Of a DNA stretch of 64,000 nucleotides, positions 11,690 to 21,663 are shown piece by piece (positions within the stretch are counted from its first letter, which is position 1; every line of letters begins with the position of its first letter). The position numbers were made by a program, and so were the translations under genes. The DNA is from Tachypleus tridentatus. Its lineage: Eukaryota; Arthropoda; Merostomata; Xiphosura; Limulidae. The stretch spans positions 13,067,857-13,131,856 of the forward strand of contig NC_134834.1 in assembly GCF_004210375.1 (NCBI RefSeq), given 5' to 3'. The notes beneath the pieces are model-generated. The model ran no database searches, had not been told where the DNA came from, and worked only from the letters and a program-made list of their open reading frames with translations.

Positions 11690-12310
11690 GAAGCTAGCAG
11701 TTTAATTAAGTAGGTAGACGAGGAAAATAGATAAATAAGTAAATAGAGAGAAAGCTAAGTAAGGAAACATCAACTAGAATAGATAGAATGAGAGACTAAC
11801 AGGAAAAGATAGATATGTAGATAGACAGAAATAACAAAATAAAGATAGTTAAATATGAGAAAGATAGATAATAGAAGGGTAAGTAGGTAGAATGTTAGTA
11901 AAATTAGTACACATAAATTAAAACGTGTGGAATGGTAGACAAACAGACTGGTGAAAAACGACAGATGGGTTGGTAGACAAAAAATATTAAAACAGCAAAA
12001 TAGACAGACAAACAGAGCTACTGTTAAATAACTAGACAGGTGAAAGACACGGAGAGATAGAACAGCAGATAAGTAAATAAACAGATAGAAAAAAATGAAT
12101 TGAGAAACTAGTAAAAATAATTAGACAGATAGAGAGACAAAGATATGTGGGTTAGTAAATAGAAAGATATAATAATCGATAACACTTGAAAAGGGATAGA
12201 GAACCAGATAAATTACCAGAATAACAAAGGAATAGAAAGATAAATAAGTATTCATAGACAGATAAACATATAAACAGACTGAAAATTAGATAGACAGATA
12301 AAAATATTCC
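11690..12310. repeat. Degenerate purine-rich AGAT/ACAG simple-repeat tract
   Basis: Over 600 bp dominated by interrupted AGATAGAT, TAAGTAGGTAG, ACAGACAG and AAATAGATAAATAAG words, almost free of pyrimidine runs on this strand. It resembles the reverse complement of the pyrimidine tract at 53440-53960. It is an old, decayed microsatellite. A SINE-C copy begins at its right edge. Confidence 0.8.
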
Positions 12311-12437
12311 CTTCCCAGTGGCACAGCGGTACATCCATGGAACTTAAAATGCTTGAAACAGGTTTTTGATACGCGTGGTGGGCAAAGCGCAAATAGCCCA
12401 TTGTGTAACTTTGTATTTAATTTCGAACAAACAAAAA
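12311..12437 (+). repeat. SINE-C copy
   Basis: CCCAGTGGCACAGCGGTACA head, GGTTTTTGATACGCG T-arm region (decayed B box), GTGGTGGGCAAAGCGCAAAT, the shared motif AGCCCATTGTGTAACTTTG and a TTCGAACAAACAAAA tail. Confidence 0.85.
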
Positions 12438-13030
12438 TAATATTAATACAAAAGAAGACTTAAATAATAATAAAAGTTAAACTAGAATAGTTAGTGCAAA
12501 AATTTGGCCCCAAAAAATCCTCGTTCATATCAAAGAGGGAGATAAAAAACAACCTCAAACAATTAAGAAATGAATTTTCAACATTACATCTACTGCCAGT
12601 TAAATAAAGCGTTGGCGTTTTGATAAATAAAAACCAGGATGAAGATAAAGAGACAAAGAGATTTCGTGTTTTTTTTTTCAAATATCAGCAACACAATTAG
12701 TTCAAATATGCTAATTTAATTATAATGTTGATGTCATCTCTGTTCACGTGGAAATCTCGTGCGGTGTGAGAACGTGATCACGCATTGACAAAAGCGCTTA
12801 GATGGTACGTATCGTTTTATCGGTTGTGTCAGTGCTGAAAAAAAATTATAAGGTTTGTAAAGATGAAAAATAGAATACACTCGGTGAATAGTGAAAGCTA
12901 ATTCAGTGTTTCCTGGTCTGGACATAATTTTTTTTAACGTTACTCCTTCGAAATTAGCACCGACAGTTGTATAGAAAACGTGGTGAACAGATCATGTTTG
13001 AACGATTTAGCAGCAGAAACAAACCATCCA
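12438..13030. other. No feature recognised
   Basis: AT-rich DNA with minus-strand frames of 60-73 codons and no recognisable motif. Confidence 0.5.
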
Positions 13031-13033
13031 TAA

Positions 13034-13171
13034 AGTAGTACTTCTAAGTTGTTTCTGAAGGTCAAAGGTTAATTCTGAAACACAATTGATATCTACGTGA
13101 AATATCAACGTCCAGTAGTACTTTAAATTATTTCTGTAGGTCAAAGGTTAACTGCGAAATTCAATTGATAT
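13034..13171. repeat. Two-copy tandem duplication, ~77-bp period
   Basis: AGTAGTACTT...GTCAAAGGTTAA...CAATTGATAT occurs twice, starting near 13035 and 13112. The copies are diverged (for example AAGTTGTTTCTGAAGG versus AAATTATTTCTGTAGG). Confidence 0.8.
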
Positions 13172-13175
13172 TGTT

Positions 13176-14575
13176 GTTGATTTTTTGATTTTGTTTATTT
13201 TTCGGTGGATTTCTGTTTTAAATCGTGTGACTATAGACATTCCCACCAACCAATTAGCAACCCTCATTAAATTTACCACGATAAAGACAAAATTCATGTT
13301 CAGCAAACACAACTATGTACAAATAAATGGCCTAAACATGGGCAACCCAGTATCACCAGTTCTAGCCAATATTTTTATGAAACAAGTTGAAACATAAGCA
13401 GTTAACACAGCATTACATCCACCACTATACTGGTACAGATAGGCCTGGCATGACCAAGCGCGTGAGGCGTGCGACTCGTAATCCGAGGGTCGCGGGTTCG
13501 CGCCCGCGTCGCGCTAAACATGCTCGCCCTCCCAGCCGTGGGGGTGTATAATGTGACGGTCAATCCCACTATTCGTTGGTAAAGAGTAGCCCAAGAGTTG
13601 GCGGTGGGTGGTGATGACTAGCTGCCTTCCCTCTAGTCTTACACTGCAAAATTAGGGACGGCTAGCACAGATAGCCCTCGAGTAGCTTTGTGCGAAATTT
13701 TAAAACAAACAAAACAAACTGATACAGATATGTAGATTACACGATTGCAAGATTCACATCTACAGAACACACATTTAGTTTTTTCAATCACATTAACTCT
13801 ATACATCCCAACATTAACTTCACATGTGAACAAGAAGAAAACAATCAAATATCATTTCCTAACCTCAAAATTGCAAGAACCGATACACAATTTAAAACAC
13901 ATGAAACAAAACAAAAACTCAACATACCAAGAAACCAAATAAACACAGCCATAAAACTATGCTCACCAGATAAAATTAACGATGAATTAGACAAAATAAA
14001 ACAATACTTCATCAACATCAGTAAGTTCTACAAACCGTAGAAAACATTATACGCACACACCTAGACAAAAAGCAAAATCAACTAACAAAAGTAAATATAT
14101 CTCACGAATAAAAAAAAATCACGAAACCATATACAGCTGCATACCATATATTCTCGACATCAGCAGACAAATAATCAACATTTGGCAAAAACTAGTAACA
14201 AAATATGACATTCCAGTTAATACCAAATTTATTAAAAAACCAGGCACAAAACTGAGGTCTATACTACGTAAAAACTACACTGACAAACACCACACCAACA
14301 TTATTTATAAAATACAATGTGATAACTGCCACGATTTCTATATTGGAGAAACAAGTAGAAAAATGGAAACCAGATTCAAAGAACATAAAAAAGTCACCTT
14401 CACACGTCTTTGAACACTGCAAGTCAAATAAACACAACATAACCATAGAAAACACTCAAATACTAAATAAAGAAACAAACATAAACAAACGCAAAATTAA
14501 AGAAGCCTTACTTATACAACAACGTAAACCAAAAATATACCAATATAAAGGAACGCCTTTATACCTATATTAAAT
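13176..14575 (+). pseudogene. Penelope-like element relic: RT and GIY-YIG endonuclease
   Basis: Decayed Penelope-like retroelement (PLE) open frame. Such elements encode a telomerase-related reverse transcriptase followed by a GIY-YIG endonuclease that nicks target DNA. The RT palm is visible as NGLNMGNPVSPVLANIFM at about 13325-13380, followed by an in-frame stop at 13394-13396. The W-Y-R of the catalytic block is at 13431-13440, where a SINE-A splits the frame; reading resumes at 13731 with V-D-Y-T-I-A. The second catalytic Asp of YVDD is therefore Tyr here. The fingers region and N-terminus are missing. A linker with LRSILRKNYTD precedes the GIY-YIG core IIYKIQCDNCHDFYIGETSR (about 14300-14359) and METRFKEHKK. 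A frameshift near 14390 moves the C-terminus (HVFEHCKSNKHN, KRKIKEALLIQQ) to another frame, ending TAA at about 14571. Family assignment is by remembered motif order, not a search. Confidence 0.85.
13442..13717 (+). repeat. SINE-A copy nested in the Penelope relic, 13-bp target-site duplication
   Basis: Full-length copy inserted into the RT frame. ACTGGTACAGATA (13429-13441) and ACTGATACAGATA (13718-13730) flank it with one mismatch. Its B box region reads GGTTCGCGCCCGCGTCGCGC, with TCCCAGCCGTGGGGGTGTAT downstream. These diagnostic changes are shared with the copy at 16366-16647 and define a subfamily. The low divergence and clean duplication point to a comparatively recent insertion. Confidence 0.97.
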
Positions 14576-14703
14576 ATAATAAAATAAATAATATAATATT
14601 ATATATTCAAACATCTAACACCGTCTCTACATTCCGACACTCAGTTACACAACCCCTTTCAAACATGTGGTCAGCTTCCGGTCAGTTACCTCTTTCTTTC
14701 TTT

Positions 14704-14754
14704 GTGAACCTGACGATGACCAAAGAAGGTCGAAACGTTGTTCGCTCTTCCACG
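14704..14754 (+). ncRNA. Hammerhead-ribozyme-like motif downstream of the Penelope relic
   Basis: CTGACGA (14710-14716) matches the hammerhead core CUGANGA. GACC (14718-14721) can pair with GGTC (14728-14731) around an AAAGAA loop as helix II, followed by GAAAC (14732-14736). A one- or two-base-pair helix III and an open helix I (GTG 14704-14706 with CAC 14751-14753, interrupted by an internal loop) are possible. T14717 is an extra unpaired base next to helix II compared with the textbook core. Hammerhead motifs are known in the terminal repeats of Penelope-like elements, so the position just past the endonuclease frame fits. Whether it self-cleaves cannot be told from sequence. Confidence 0.55.
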
Positions 14755-14759
14755 TAAAA

Positions 14760-15597
14760 TATTTTCTCAACCCAAACGAGCCGTTTTAGCATATATACTG
14801 AGTTTATTGTCCATAAAGAAATAGAGACACGAACATAGTAAGTAAATTTAATTTCATGTTACAGGAGAAGTAGTTTGTTTGTAAAGTCAGGCCTATTGGT
14901 GAACGCTAGGTATGTTAAACATGGAATGAACGAAGAAAAAATGAAATGCTTGTTTAATATGTTTCATTACTGTCGTAAGCAATTATAAATCAGAGGCAAA
15001 CATTACAATAACAAAGAACACATCATTATAGCATGTTTTATATGATAGATTACTGTCGTATCAACTATAACTCGTAGGCAAACATTGTAATAACAATAAG
15101 TACGTTATTACAGTATGTTAGATTACACAGGTCTGAGATGATTTCATTGTCTTCAAGTTTGCACGTGTTCTATGAGTAATTCTTCTTTCTTTGAATCTGT
15201 AAACAATATCCATTTTTCTCCATCATTGACATATTTTTCACAAAATGTCATAAATGACTTATTTTCAGTGAAATTCAGTCACAATTTGTTATACTTAAAT
15301 GTTGACAACCACTATCTATAGATTTACTTAGACCAATCGCGACGTGAGGATCTTATCGATCGTTTTGGAACCTCCGAGAGACACACCGCTAATATATAAA
15401 CGGTTAACAGACCCTCGTGACTTGTCATTTTTGCACTTTAACATTAATGCTTTCTTTTCAATGTAATGTATTCGTCGCTATGGCAACAAGAGGTTGTGCA
15501 AATGATCCAAACATATTCTGTTATATTTGTGATAAATATGATCAAAGTAAGGGTCCTCCCCTGATTTTAAAAAAAACAAACTTCTCACATGGGAAGG
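14760..15597. other. Intergenic DNA with a dispersed repeat word
   Basis: Contains two diverged copies (from 14958 and 15045) of a segment with ACTGTCGTA...AGGCAAACATT...CAATAACAA. Another segment (about 15135-15265, with TTTTTCTCCATCA and CAAAATGTCATAA) has a recognisable relative at about 61965-62085. An old unclassified interspersed repeat is likely. No coding frame is called. Confidence 0.5.
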
Positions 15598-15860
15598 GAC
15601 CCGGCATGGCCAGGTGAGTTAAGGCGTTCGACTCGTAATCCGAGGGTCGCGGGTTCGAATCCCGGTCGCACCAAACATGTTCGCCCTTTCAGCCGTGGGG
15701 GCATTATAGAGTGACGGTCAATCCCACTATTCGTTGGTAAAAGAGTAGCCCGAGAGTTGGCGGTGGGTGGTGATGATTAGCTGCCTTCCGTCTAGTCTTA
15801 CACTGCTAAATTCAGGGACGGCTAGCTCAGATAGACCTCGTGTAGCTTTGTGCGAATTTC
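15598..15860 (+). repeat. SINE-A copy, near full length
   Basis: Head ACCCGGCATGGCCAGGTGAG, CTCGTAA loop and GGTTCGAATCCC B box. The tail ends TGTGCGAATTTCCACAAATC rather than in AAAC repeats. No clear target-site duplication. Confidence 0.93.
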
Positions 15861-16353
15861 CACAAATCAATCCATCAATCTTCAGGGTGAGAAAAAATGA
15901 ATATTATTTTCTAAATCTGTGTAGCTGAACTAGAGAAAATCCGTCATTAAAACCAAAACAACTTTTATGAAGTTTAAATTTGCTATTATCGTCAGTAACT
16001 ATACGTTACAGGCAAACATTGTAATTACAATGAACACGTTCCTATGTCAAAGATACATTTAATTTACTTGGTCAGTATTTCGTAATTATGCCTTCTTCAA
16101 TGGCACAAACCTTGTAAATTTCCATATGCGCTGTATAGAAAAATGGATTTTATAAACATGTTCTATAAATTTTTATAGCATATTATACACCAAATTAATG
16201 GATATTTGATAATTAATACCAGTGTTTTATTTTTATCTCTCTGGCTAAACAATAAGTCTCTATTTATTATGTGCTTTTATGATCCATCCAGTTTGATGAA
16301 AAACTTTGGGAAAACAAACGCTTTCAACATTGCGTGGTTCATATAATCTATTT
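15861..16353. other. Intergenic DNA with one dispersed repeat word
   Basis: ACAGGCAAACATTGTAATTA near 16008 repeats the segment seen twice at 14.95-15.1 kb, with TATCGTCAGTAACTATA before it. Otherwise nothing is recognised. Confidence 0.45.
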
Positions 16354-16365
16354 CTTCTCTCAGTC

Positions 16366-16647
16366 TGTTTTTTTGTTTGTTTGTTTTGGAATTTCGCACA
16401 AAGCTACTCGAGGGCTATCTGTACTAGCCGTCCCTAATTTAGCAGTGTAAGACTAGAGGGAAGGCAGCTAGTCATCACCACCCACCGCCAACTCTTGGGC
16501 TACTCTTTTACCAACTAATAGTGGGATTGACCGTCACATTATACACCCCCACGGCTGGGAGGGCGAGCATGTTTAGCGCGACGCGGGCGCGAACCCGCTA
16601 CCCTCAGATTACGAGTCGCACGCCTTACGCGCTTGGCCATGCCAGGC
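16366..16647 (-). repeat. SINE-A copy, 12-bp target-site duplication
   Basis: Full-length minus-strand copy of the same subfamily as 13442-13717 (GGCGCGAACCCGC and TACACCCCCACGGCTGGGAG on this strand). CTTCTCTCAGTC at 16354-16365 and CTTCTCTCAATC at 16648-16659 flank it with one mismatch; the final C of the head overlaps the second repeat. Confidence 0.96.
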
Positions 16648-16754
16648 CTTCTCTCAATCACTGGAATTTTCAGTGTGGGCGGAAACTTAAGTTCACACGG
16701 AATTAAAAGTCGTGTCATAGACTCGTGCGGCTCAAATATCGACGCCAGAAAATG

Positions 16755-16880
16755 TTTATCCGCTTCCTTGAACTGTAACTTTTATGCCGCGACCACAACT
16801 GAAAGTGCAAACGACGTTCAGCAGCCCTTACGTTTCGAACCTTGGATCCTTCAATCCACAGCGTGACACGCTAACTTCTA
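16755..16880 (-). repeat. SINE-D copy
   Basis: On the minus strand: GAAGTTAGCGTGTCACGCTG, CCAAGGTTCGAAACG (B-box-like), then CTGCTGAACGTCGTTTGCAC and GTTACAGTTCAA. These parallel the words at 9230-9352 in the same order. Confidence 0.5.
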
Positions 16881-17457
16881 GTTTCATCTCAACAGTTATT
16901 TTTATAAACTAGTATACAAGTCAGTAAATATAAATATTTTTGTTGTTAGGTATCTGGCGCTCTGTTGCGTTTGACTGATAGAAAATGGAGTACTTCCGAA
17001 TCCGCCTCTTCAATTTTTTTTATACGTTCATAAAACAAATGTATTACTCATTGGCAAGCTGCCAACGCCCTCTATTTGAACACAAGATTAAGTGGTCCCA
17101 GTTTCGCAGGAGAAACTGCTTTATCCATGGTTTGTTTTCACCAGAAGGAACAAGTGTAATGTAAACAGTGCTTCAGTTGTGAAAGCTGACCCTTCTCTGA
17201 CCTGCACGTGTTAGATGTAAAGAAGTGGAGAGAAAAGAAAAAAACAAACAAACATGATATCAAAATTCAGCGTTTACTGTTTTATAAATAAAATCAATAA
17301 TGGGAAGAAACATTGGCTTGAATTCGTTTTACACGTTTCGTGTTTATGTTACGTCAACATTTTGAGTTGCAATGGATACGGTCATCTGGAAATTTGAAAC
17401 TAGTTTGTTGTGGTAAAAATAATTATCAGAAAACTCTTGTCACAAACGATGTAGTTT
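16881..17457. other. No feature recognised
   Basis: Low-copy-looking spacer; nothing supported. Confidence 0.5.
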
Positions 17458-17950
17458 TAAAAAAATATCGTCTTATTTGATACAAGTAGTAATTGGAAGA
17501 CACGTGTTACAGATGGTGACGTTAAAAAATATCGTCTTATTTGATACAAGTAGTAATTGGAAGACACGTGTTACAGATGGTGACGTTAAAAATACCGTCT
17601 TATTTGATACAAGTAGTAATTGGAAGACACGTGTTACAGATGGTGACGTTAAAAATATCGTCTTATTTGATACAAGTAATAATTGGAAGACACGTGTTAC
17701 AGATGGTGACGTTAAAAAATACCGTCTTATTTGATACAAGTAGTAATTGGAAGACACGTGTTACAGATGGTGACGTTAAAAAATACCGTCTTATTTGATA
17801 CAAATAGTAATTGGAAGACACGTGTTACAGATGGTGACGTTAAAATACCGTCTTATTTGATACAAGTAGTAATTGGAAGATACTTGTTACAAATGGTGGC
17901 GTTAAAAAAAAGACCGTCTTATTTGATACAAATAGTAACTGGAAGACTGT
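17458..17950. repeat. 63-bp tandem array, about 8 copies
   Basis: Unit includes CGTCTTATTTGATACAAGTA, ATTGGAAGACACGTGTTACA and GATGGTGACGTTAAAAA. Length varies by 0-2 bp in the A run at the junction. Six or more units keep a CACGTG palindrome and a TGACGTTA half-site; the last two are decayed (ATACTTGTTAC, then truncated). Because 63 is a multiple of three, overlapping frames stay open on both strands; these are not genes. Confidence 0.95.
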
Positions 17951-17974
17951 TTAAACAAGACCTGACATTTTTCA

Positions 17975-18410
17975 TGTAATAGTCTTTGATGGAGGTGTTT
18001 AGTTATAATCTGTTTAAACAAGGCTTGCAAGCTTCTAAAGAACAGTTTATGATGGGTTTTATCTGTTCTAACAGCCTTCAGGGTCTTTATTTGCTAGTCT
18101 GTAATAGTAATTTGCTCGTTTTTTTAAGTTTTAAGAACATCTGCTTAGTTTTATTCAGAATCTCAAAAAGATTTTTGTTGTTTTTACTCTTTGAGCAATA
18201 ACTCCAAGTTTTTATTTTTCAGTCTCTGATAGACTTCTGTAGGCTTTTCCTGTTTAGACAGCATATGTAAGTTTATATTTGCCAGTCTCTGATAGACAAC
18301 TGCGTGTTTTTTTTCGGTTTTGTAATCTGTAAGTTTTCATTTGCCGGACTCTGATAGAGTCCTACAGGGTTCCCTTTTTCTGATTTGATACCAGTAAGTT
18401 TAGTTCACCC
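17975..18410. repeat. Decayed tandem array, ~62-63-bp spacing
   Basis: AGTCTCTGATAGAC-like words occur at 18221, 18284 and 18346 (as GGACTCTGATAGAG), with weaker versions at 18096 (AGTCTGTAATAG) and 17981 (AGTCTTTGATGG). Between them recur TTTATTTGCCAG-like and CTGTAGG-like words. The spacing is near that of the adjacent array, but the sequence differs. Confidence 0.55.
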
Positions 18411-19121
18411 AGCTTTAAAGCGTTGTACATATCTAACTAGTTTTACTCTAAAATAAGTCTAATTTGACACGAGAGGTCTGATATATAAATTACGTGTATT
18501 CTGTTTTTACAACATTAGCTAAAATGCTACTATGCAGGACTTTAGATTCCTTGTTTTAGCTTCTAAAGACAACTAATTTCTTAATATTTTTGTATTTCAC
18601 ACTTCTGTCACGTTTTCATCTACGTCGTTTAGACTATTATTGTGCTCATTCAGAGATAAAACAAATACTGAACATTCAGTAGAATTGTTGAGAAGCTACA
18701 CTCTGGTCGGTAGTCTCATAACAAAAGTAATTAGAACAAATTTAGTTAAGAGATGGTTTATATTGACTTTACTTGTACAAGTCTCCTGTAACATTCAAAA
18801 CACTGTGTTGTAATTATTCTTTCGTCTATGCTACAATGTATTCAACAGAATAACATATACAACAAGGGACTTCTAAATAGTTAAATGATGTTATCAAAAC
18901 TAATAGATGACTTCTAGCAATTTTAAAACACGGTTTCATTAGCTAATGTTATAGAGACAGTTTTATCGTATTACAGCTGTTTTCGAACTTATGGCGGGTT
19001 TTATTTTTGTCGAGAAACAATTTCTATTACAACCTACAGGTTTCACAGTAAGGAATGTTCGAGGTTTGTTTTAGGACAAGAGCCATCATTTTCAAGAGCA
19101 CGAATTTATACGATTTGTTAA
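18411..19121. other. No feature recognised
   Basis: AT-rich spacer; nothing supported. Confidence 0.5.
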
Positions 19122-19394
19122 TTTGTTTTGAATTTCGTGCAAAGCTACTCAAGGGCTATCTGCGCCAGCCGTCCCTAATTTAACAGTGTAAGACTAAAGG
19201 GAAGGTGGCTACTCATCACCAACCACCACCTACCCTTGGGCTACACTTTTATTATCAATGCATAGAGGGATTTGCCGTCACATTAATACGCCCTAACGGT
19301 TGAAAGGGCGAGCATAATTGGTGTGATCGGGATTCGAACTCGCGACCCTCAGATTACGAGTCGAACGCCTTAACCCACCTGGCCATGCCGGGCC
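19122..19394 (-). repeat. SINE-A copy, diverged
   Basis: Complete but older: many substitutions in the central domain (for example TTATTATCAATGCATAGAGG for the usual ACCAACGAATAGTGGG region). The B box reads GAGTTCGAATCCC, and the head GGCCCGGCATGGCCAGGTGG is intact. Confidence 0.9.
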
Positions 19395-19677
19395 GGTAGT
19401 TGTTACGGTAAAGAATTTTTACGGTGTTTAAATCAATCATAATTCAACATTCTAAGAACAAATTTCAATTTTAGAATCGATAAAGATAACTTGTGCATGT
19501 ATTTATGAATTTTGGTCTATTGACAGCGAGTCAAGTCAAGACGAAATTATTAAAATAATCTTTTATATTTACTGTTGGTAGAATATTCTCTTGGTTCAAG
19601 CTTTCGTTGCTCAACAGCTTACGTTTTTCAAAATGTCATTCATTGGTTTTATAAACTTAACTTTGATAGCTTTATGA

Positions 19678-19780
19678 AATTGGTTCTCAAACTCTCTATA
19701 TCCTGGACCACTTCGACTGATCAAGAGAACCCGTGGACCGCAAGGAGGGCTCCACTCGGACAACGGTTTGAAAATCACTG
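19678..19780. mobile_element. Possible 103-bp hAT-type MITE
   Basis: Left end AATTGGTTCTCAAACT and right end (reverse complement) CAGTGATTTTCAAACC are imperfect inverted termini resembling the CAGTGGTTCTCAAAC ends of hAT-superfamily elements. CTTTATGA (19670-19677) and CTTTTTGT (19781-19788) abut the ends exactly and match at 6 of 8 positions, the target-site length used by hAT transposases. A 103-codon plus-strand frame across it is not called. Confidence 0.45.
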
Positions 19781-19788
19781 CTTTTTGT

Positions 19789-20380
19789 TAGTGAGTTTTA
19801 GGATCTTTGAATTTTGCCTCCTGAGATTGAGTGTTCGATTCCCGTGGTTTCGCAACACAGTAGTTTACAGTTTTGCACTTGAATGAATAGATGCACTGAG
19901 CGATACTTCAGTTTCGATTAAAATATTTACCATATATATATTTTGCAGAAAATTTATTGTTTAAAATTGGCAATTAATGTGTTTTTTCCCGTTTTTGTAT
20001 TCGTGTACAGGTCAGGCCAAATTTTCCATTATAACAAAAAATAATATATTGAAAAACGATGGTTTAAAATAAATAAATATCAAAGTCGATACAAAAGTAA
20101 AATGCTCCCCTGGTAACTTTATAATTATACACTGATGAAAAGGAGAGATCCAGTAGTGACTATACAATTAAACCATAAAGATTAGAAGAGATTGATCACT
20201 GTACCAAATCGGTAATCCTCTGCAGAATTGTGTTATATTTTAAGTAAAACTGTGTATTTTTAAATAGATTATTACTATATTTAAAACAGTAACTGTGAGT
20301 TAAAATGTTGTAATACTGACAATGAAATTTGAGGTCAGATGGTTAAATTGTTAAGTTATTTACCCTACAATGAATTTGAT
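19789..20380. other. No feature recognised
   Basis: AT-rich spacer; a short tRNA-arm-like word GTGTTCGATTCCC near 19832 stands alone and is not called. Confidence 0.5.
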
Positions 20381-20725
20381 AGTATTATTCTTGTTACCCT
20401 TGTGTACACGTTAAGTATTGTTGTCAGTTTACTACAAACTAATTGTCTTATTCTTATTACCCTTATGTACACGTTAAGTATTGTTGTCAGTTTACTACAA
20501 ACTAATTGTCTTATTCTTATTACCCTTATGTACACGTTAAGTATTGTTGTCAGTTTACAACAATCCGATTGTCTTATTCTTATTACCCTTAGGTACACGT
20601 TAAGTATTGTTGTCAGTTTACAACAATCCGATTGTCTTATTCTTATTACCCTTATGTACACGTCAAGTATTGTTGTCAGTTTACTACAAGCTAATTGTCT
20701 TATCCTTATTACCCTTATGTACAAT
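20381..20725. repeat. 63-bp tandem array, about 5.5 copies
   Basis: CGTTAAGTATTGTTGTCAGT recurs at 20408, 20471, 20534 and 20597, and as CGTCAAGTATTG at 20660. Each unit ends TTATTACCCTTATGTACACG. Two monomer types (ACTACAAACTAATTG and ACAACAATCCGATTG) occur as adjacent pairs, which suggests block duplication. The period keeps long frames open on both strands. Confidence 0.95.
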
Positions 20726-20850
20726 ATTATGGTGTCACACTGTGGTTAATGATATATATTCGATATTACGAAGCTATTATAGTACTGTTTTAGTTAACAG
20801 GTTGTCAGGATGCTGTACTGTAAATTAGAATTTCATGTCTGGACGTTCAG

Positions 20851-20979
20851 GTTTATTTTATTTTGTTTATTAAGCACAAAGCTATTCAATGGATATCTCT
20901 GTGTTTTACCCACCACGGATATCAAAACCCGGCTTCTAGCAGTGTAAGTCCTGAAACATACCACTGTGCCACTGGGGTT
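20851..20979 (-). repeat. SINE-C copy
   Basis: Tail TTTATTTTGTTTATTAAGCA, shared motif CACAAAGCTATTCAATGG, TACCCACCACGGATATCAAA (decayed B box) and head CATACCACTGTGCCACTGGG. Confidence 0.88.
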
Positions 20980-21006
20980 TGAACGTTTATGTCAGGGATT
21001 TCTATG

Positions 21007-21289
21007 TTGTTTGTTTTGTTTGTTTTTTAAATTTCGCACAAAGCTACTCGAGGGCTATCTGTGCTAGCCGTCCCTAATTTAGCAGTGTAAGACTAGAGGG
21101 AAGGCAGCTAGTCATCACCACCCACCGCCAACTCTTGGGCTACACTTTTTACCAACGAATAGTGGGATTGACCGACACATTACAACGCCCCCACGGCTGA
21201 GAGGGCGAGCATGTTTGGCGTGACGGGGATGCGAACCCGCAACCCTCATATTACGAGTTTCACGCCTTAACACGCTTGGCCATGCCAAG
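21007..21289 (-). repeat. SINE-A copy
   Basis: Tail TTGTTTGTTTTGTTTGTTTT; central domain close to consensus. The head is mutated (GGGGATGCGAACCCGC, GAGTTTCACGCC) but still reads CTTGGCCATGCC at the end. Confidence 0.92.
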
Positions 21290-21660
21290 AATTTAGATAT
21301 GTTTGTCCATAATTTTGAAGTATTGGCCACATGGAGAGAAAGAACAGCACCTGTAACCAGAAAGGCTTTATTCTGAAACCAAATAATGTGAAAGGCTGTC
21401 ATTTTTTTATAACAGATTAACAGCTGAAATTTCAAAGAATATTTAGTAGAATTACGTTTTAAACGTTGGCTCCCTCCATCTATATTCTGGGACACTAACC
21501 AGTACGTCGAACGCTGCCCCAGAAGCTCAGCTGTGACATTTGTCTTTGCAGAAAAGTTTTCACGTGTTTGACAGTGTAAAGAAAATATATTTATAATTCA
21601 CATTTTACCACAGCCTTAAAGATGCTTAAAATACTTTTTGTCAACGCTTTGACTTACAGT
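21290..21660. other. No feature recognised
   Basis: A long minus-strand frame at 21115-21495 is half SINE and is not a gene. The rest shows nothing. Confidence 0.5.
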
Positions 21661-21663
21661 GTG

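Noticed and set aside
17473..17979. Overlapping plus and minus ORFs of 82-94 codons
   Set aside because: Products of a 63-bp tandem repeat, whose period is a multiple of three.
20339..20749. 136-codon hydrophobic ORF resembling a membrane protein
   Set aside because: It is mostly 5.5 copies of a 63-bp repeat and has an antisense ORF over the same bases.
21115..21495. 126-codon minus-strand ORF
   Set aside because: Its C-terminal half is antisense SINE-A sequence, and the remainder has no recognisable motif.
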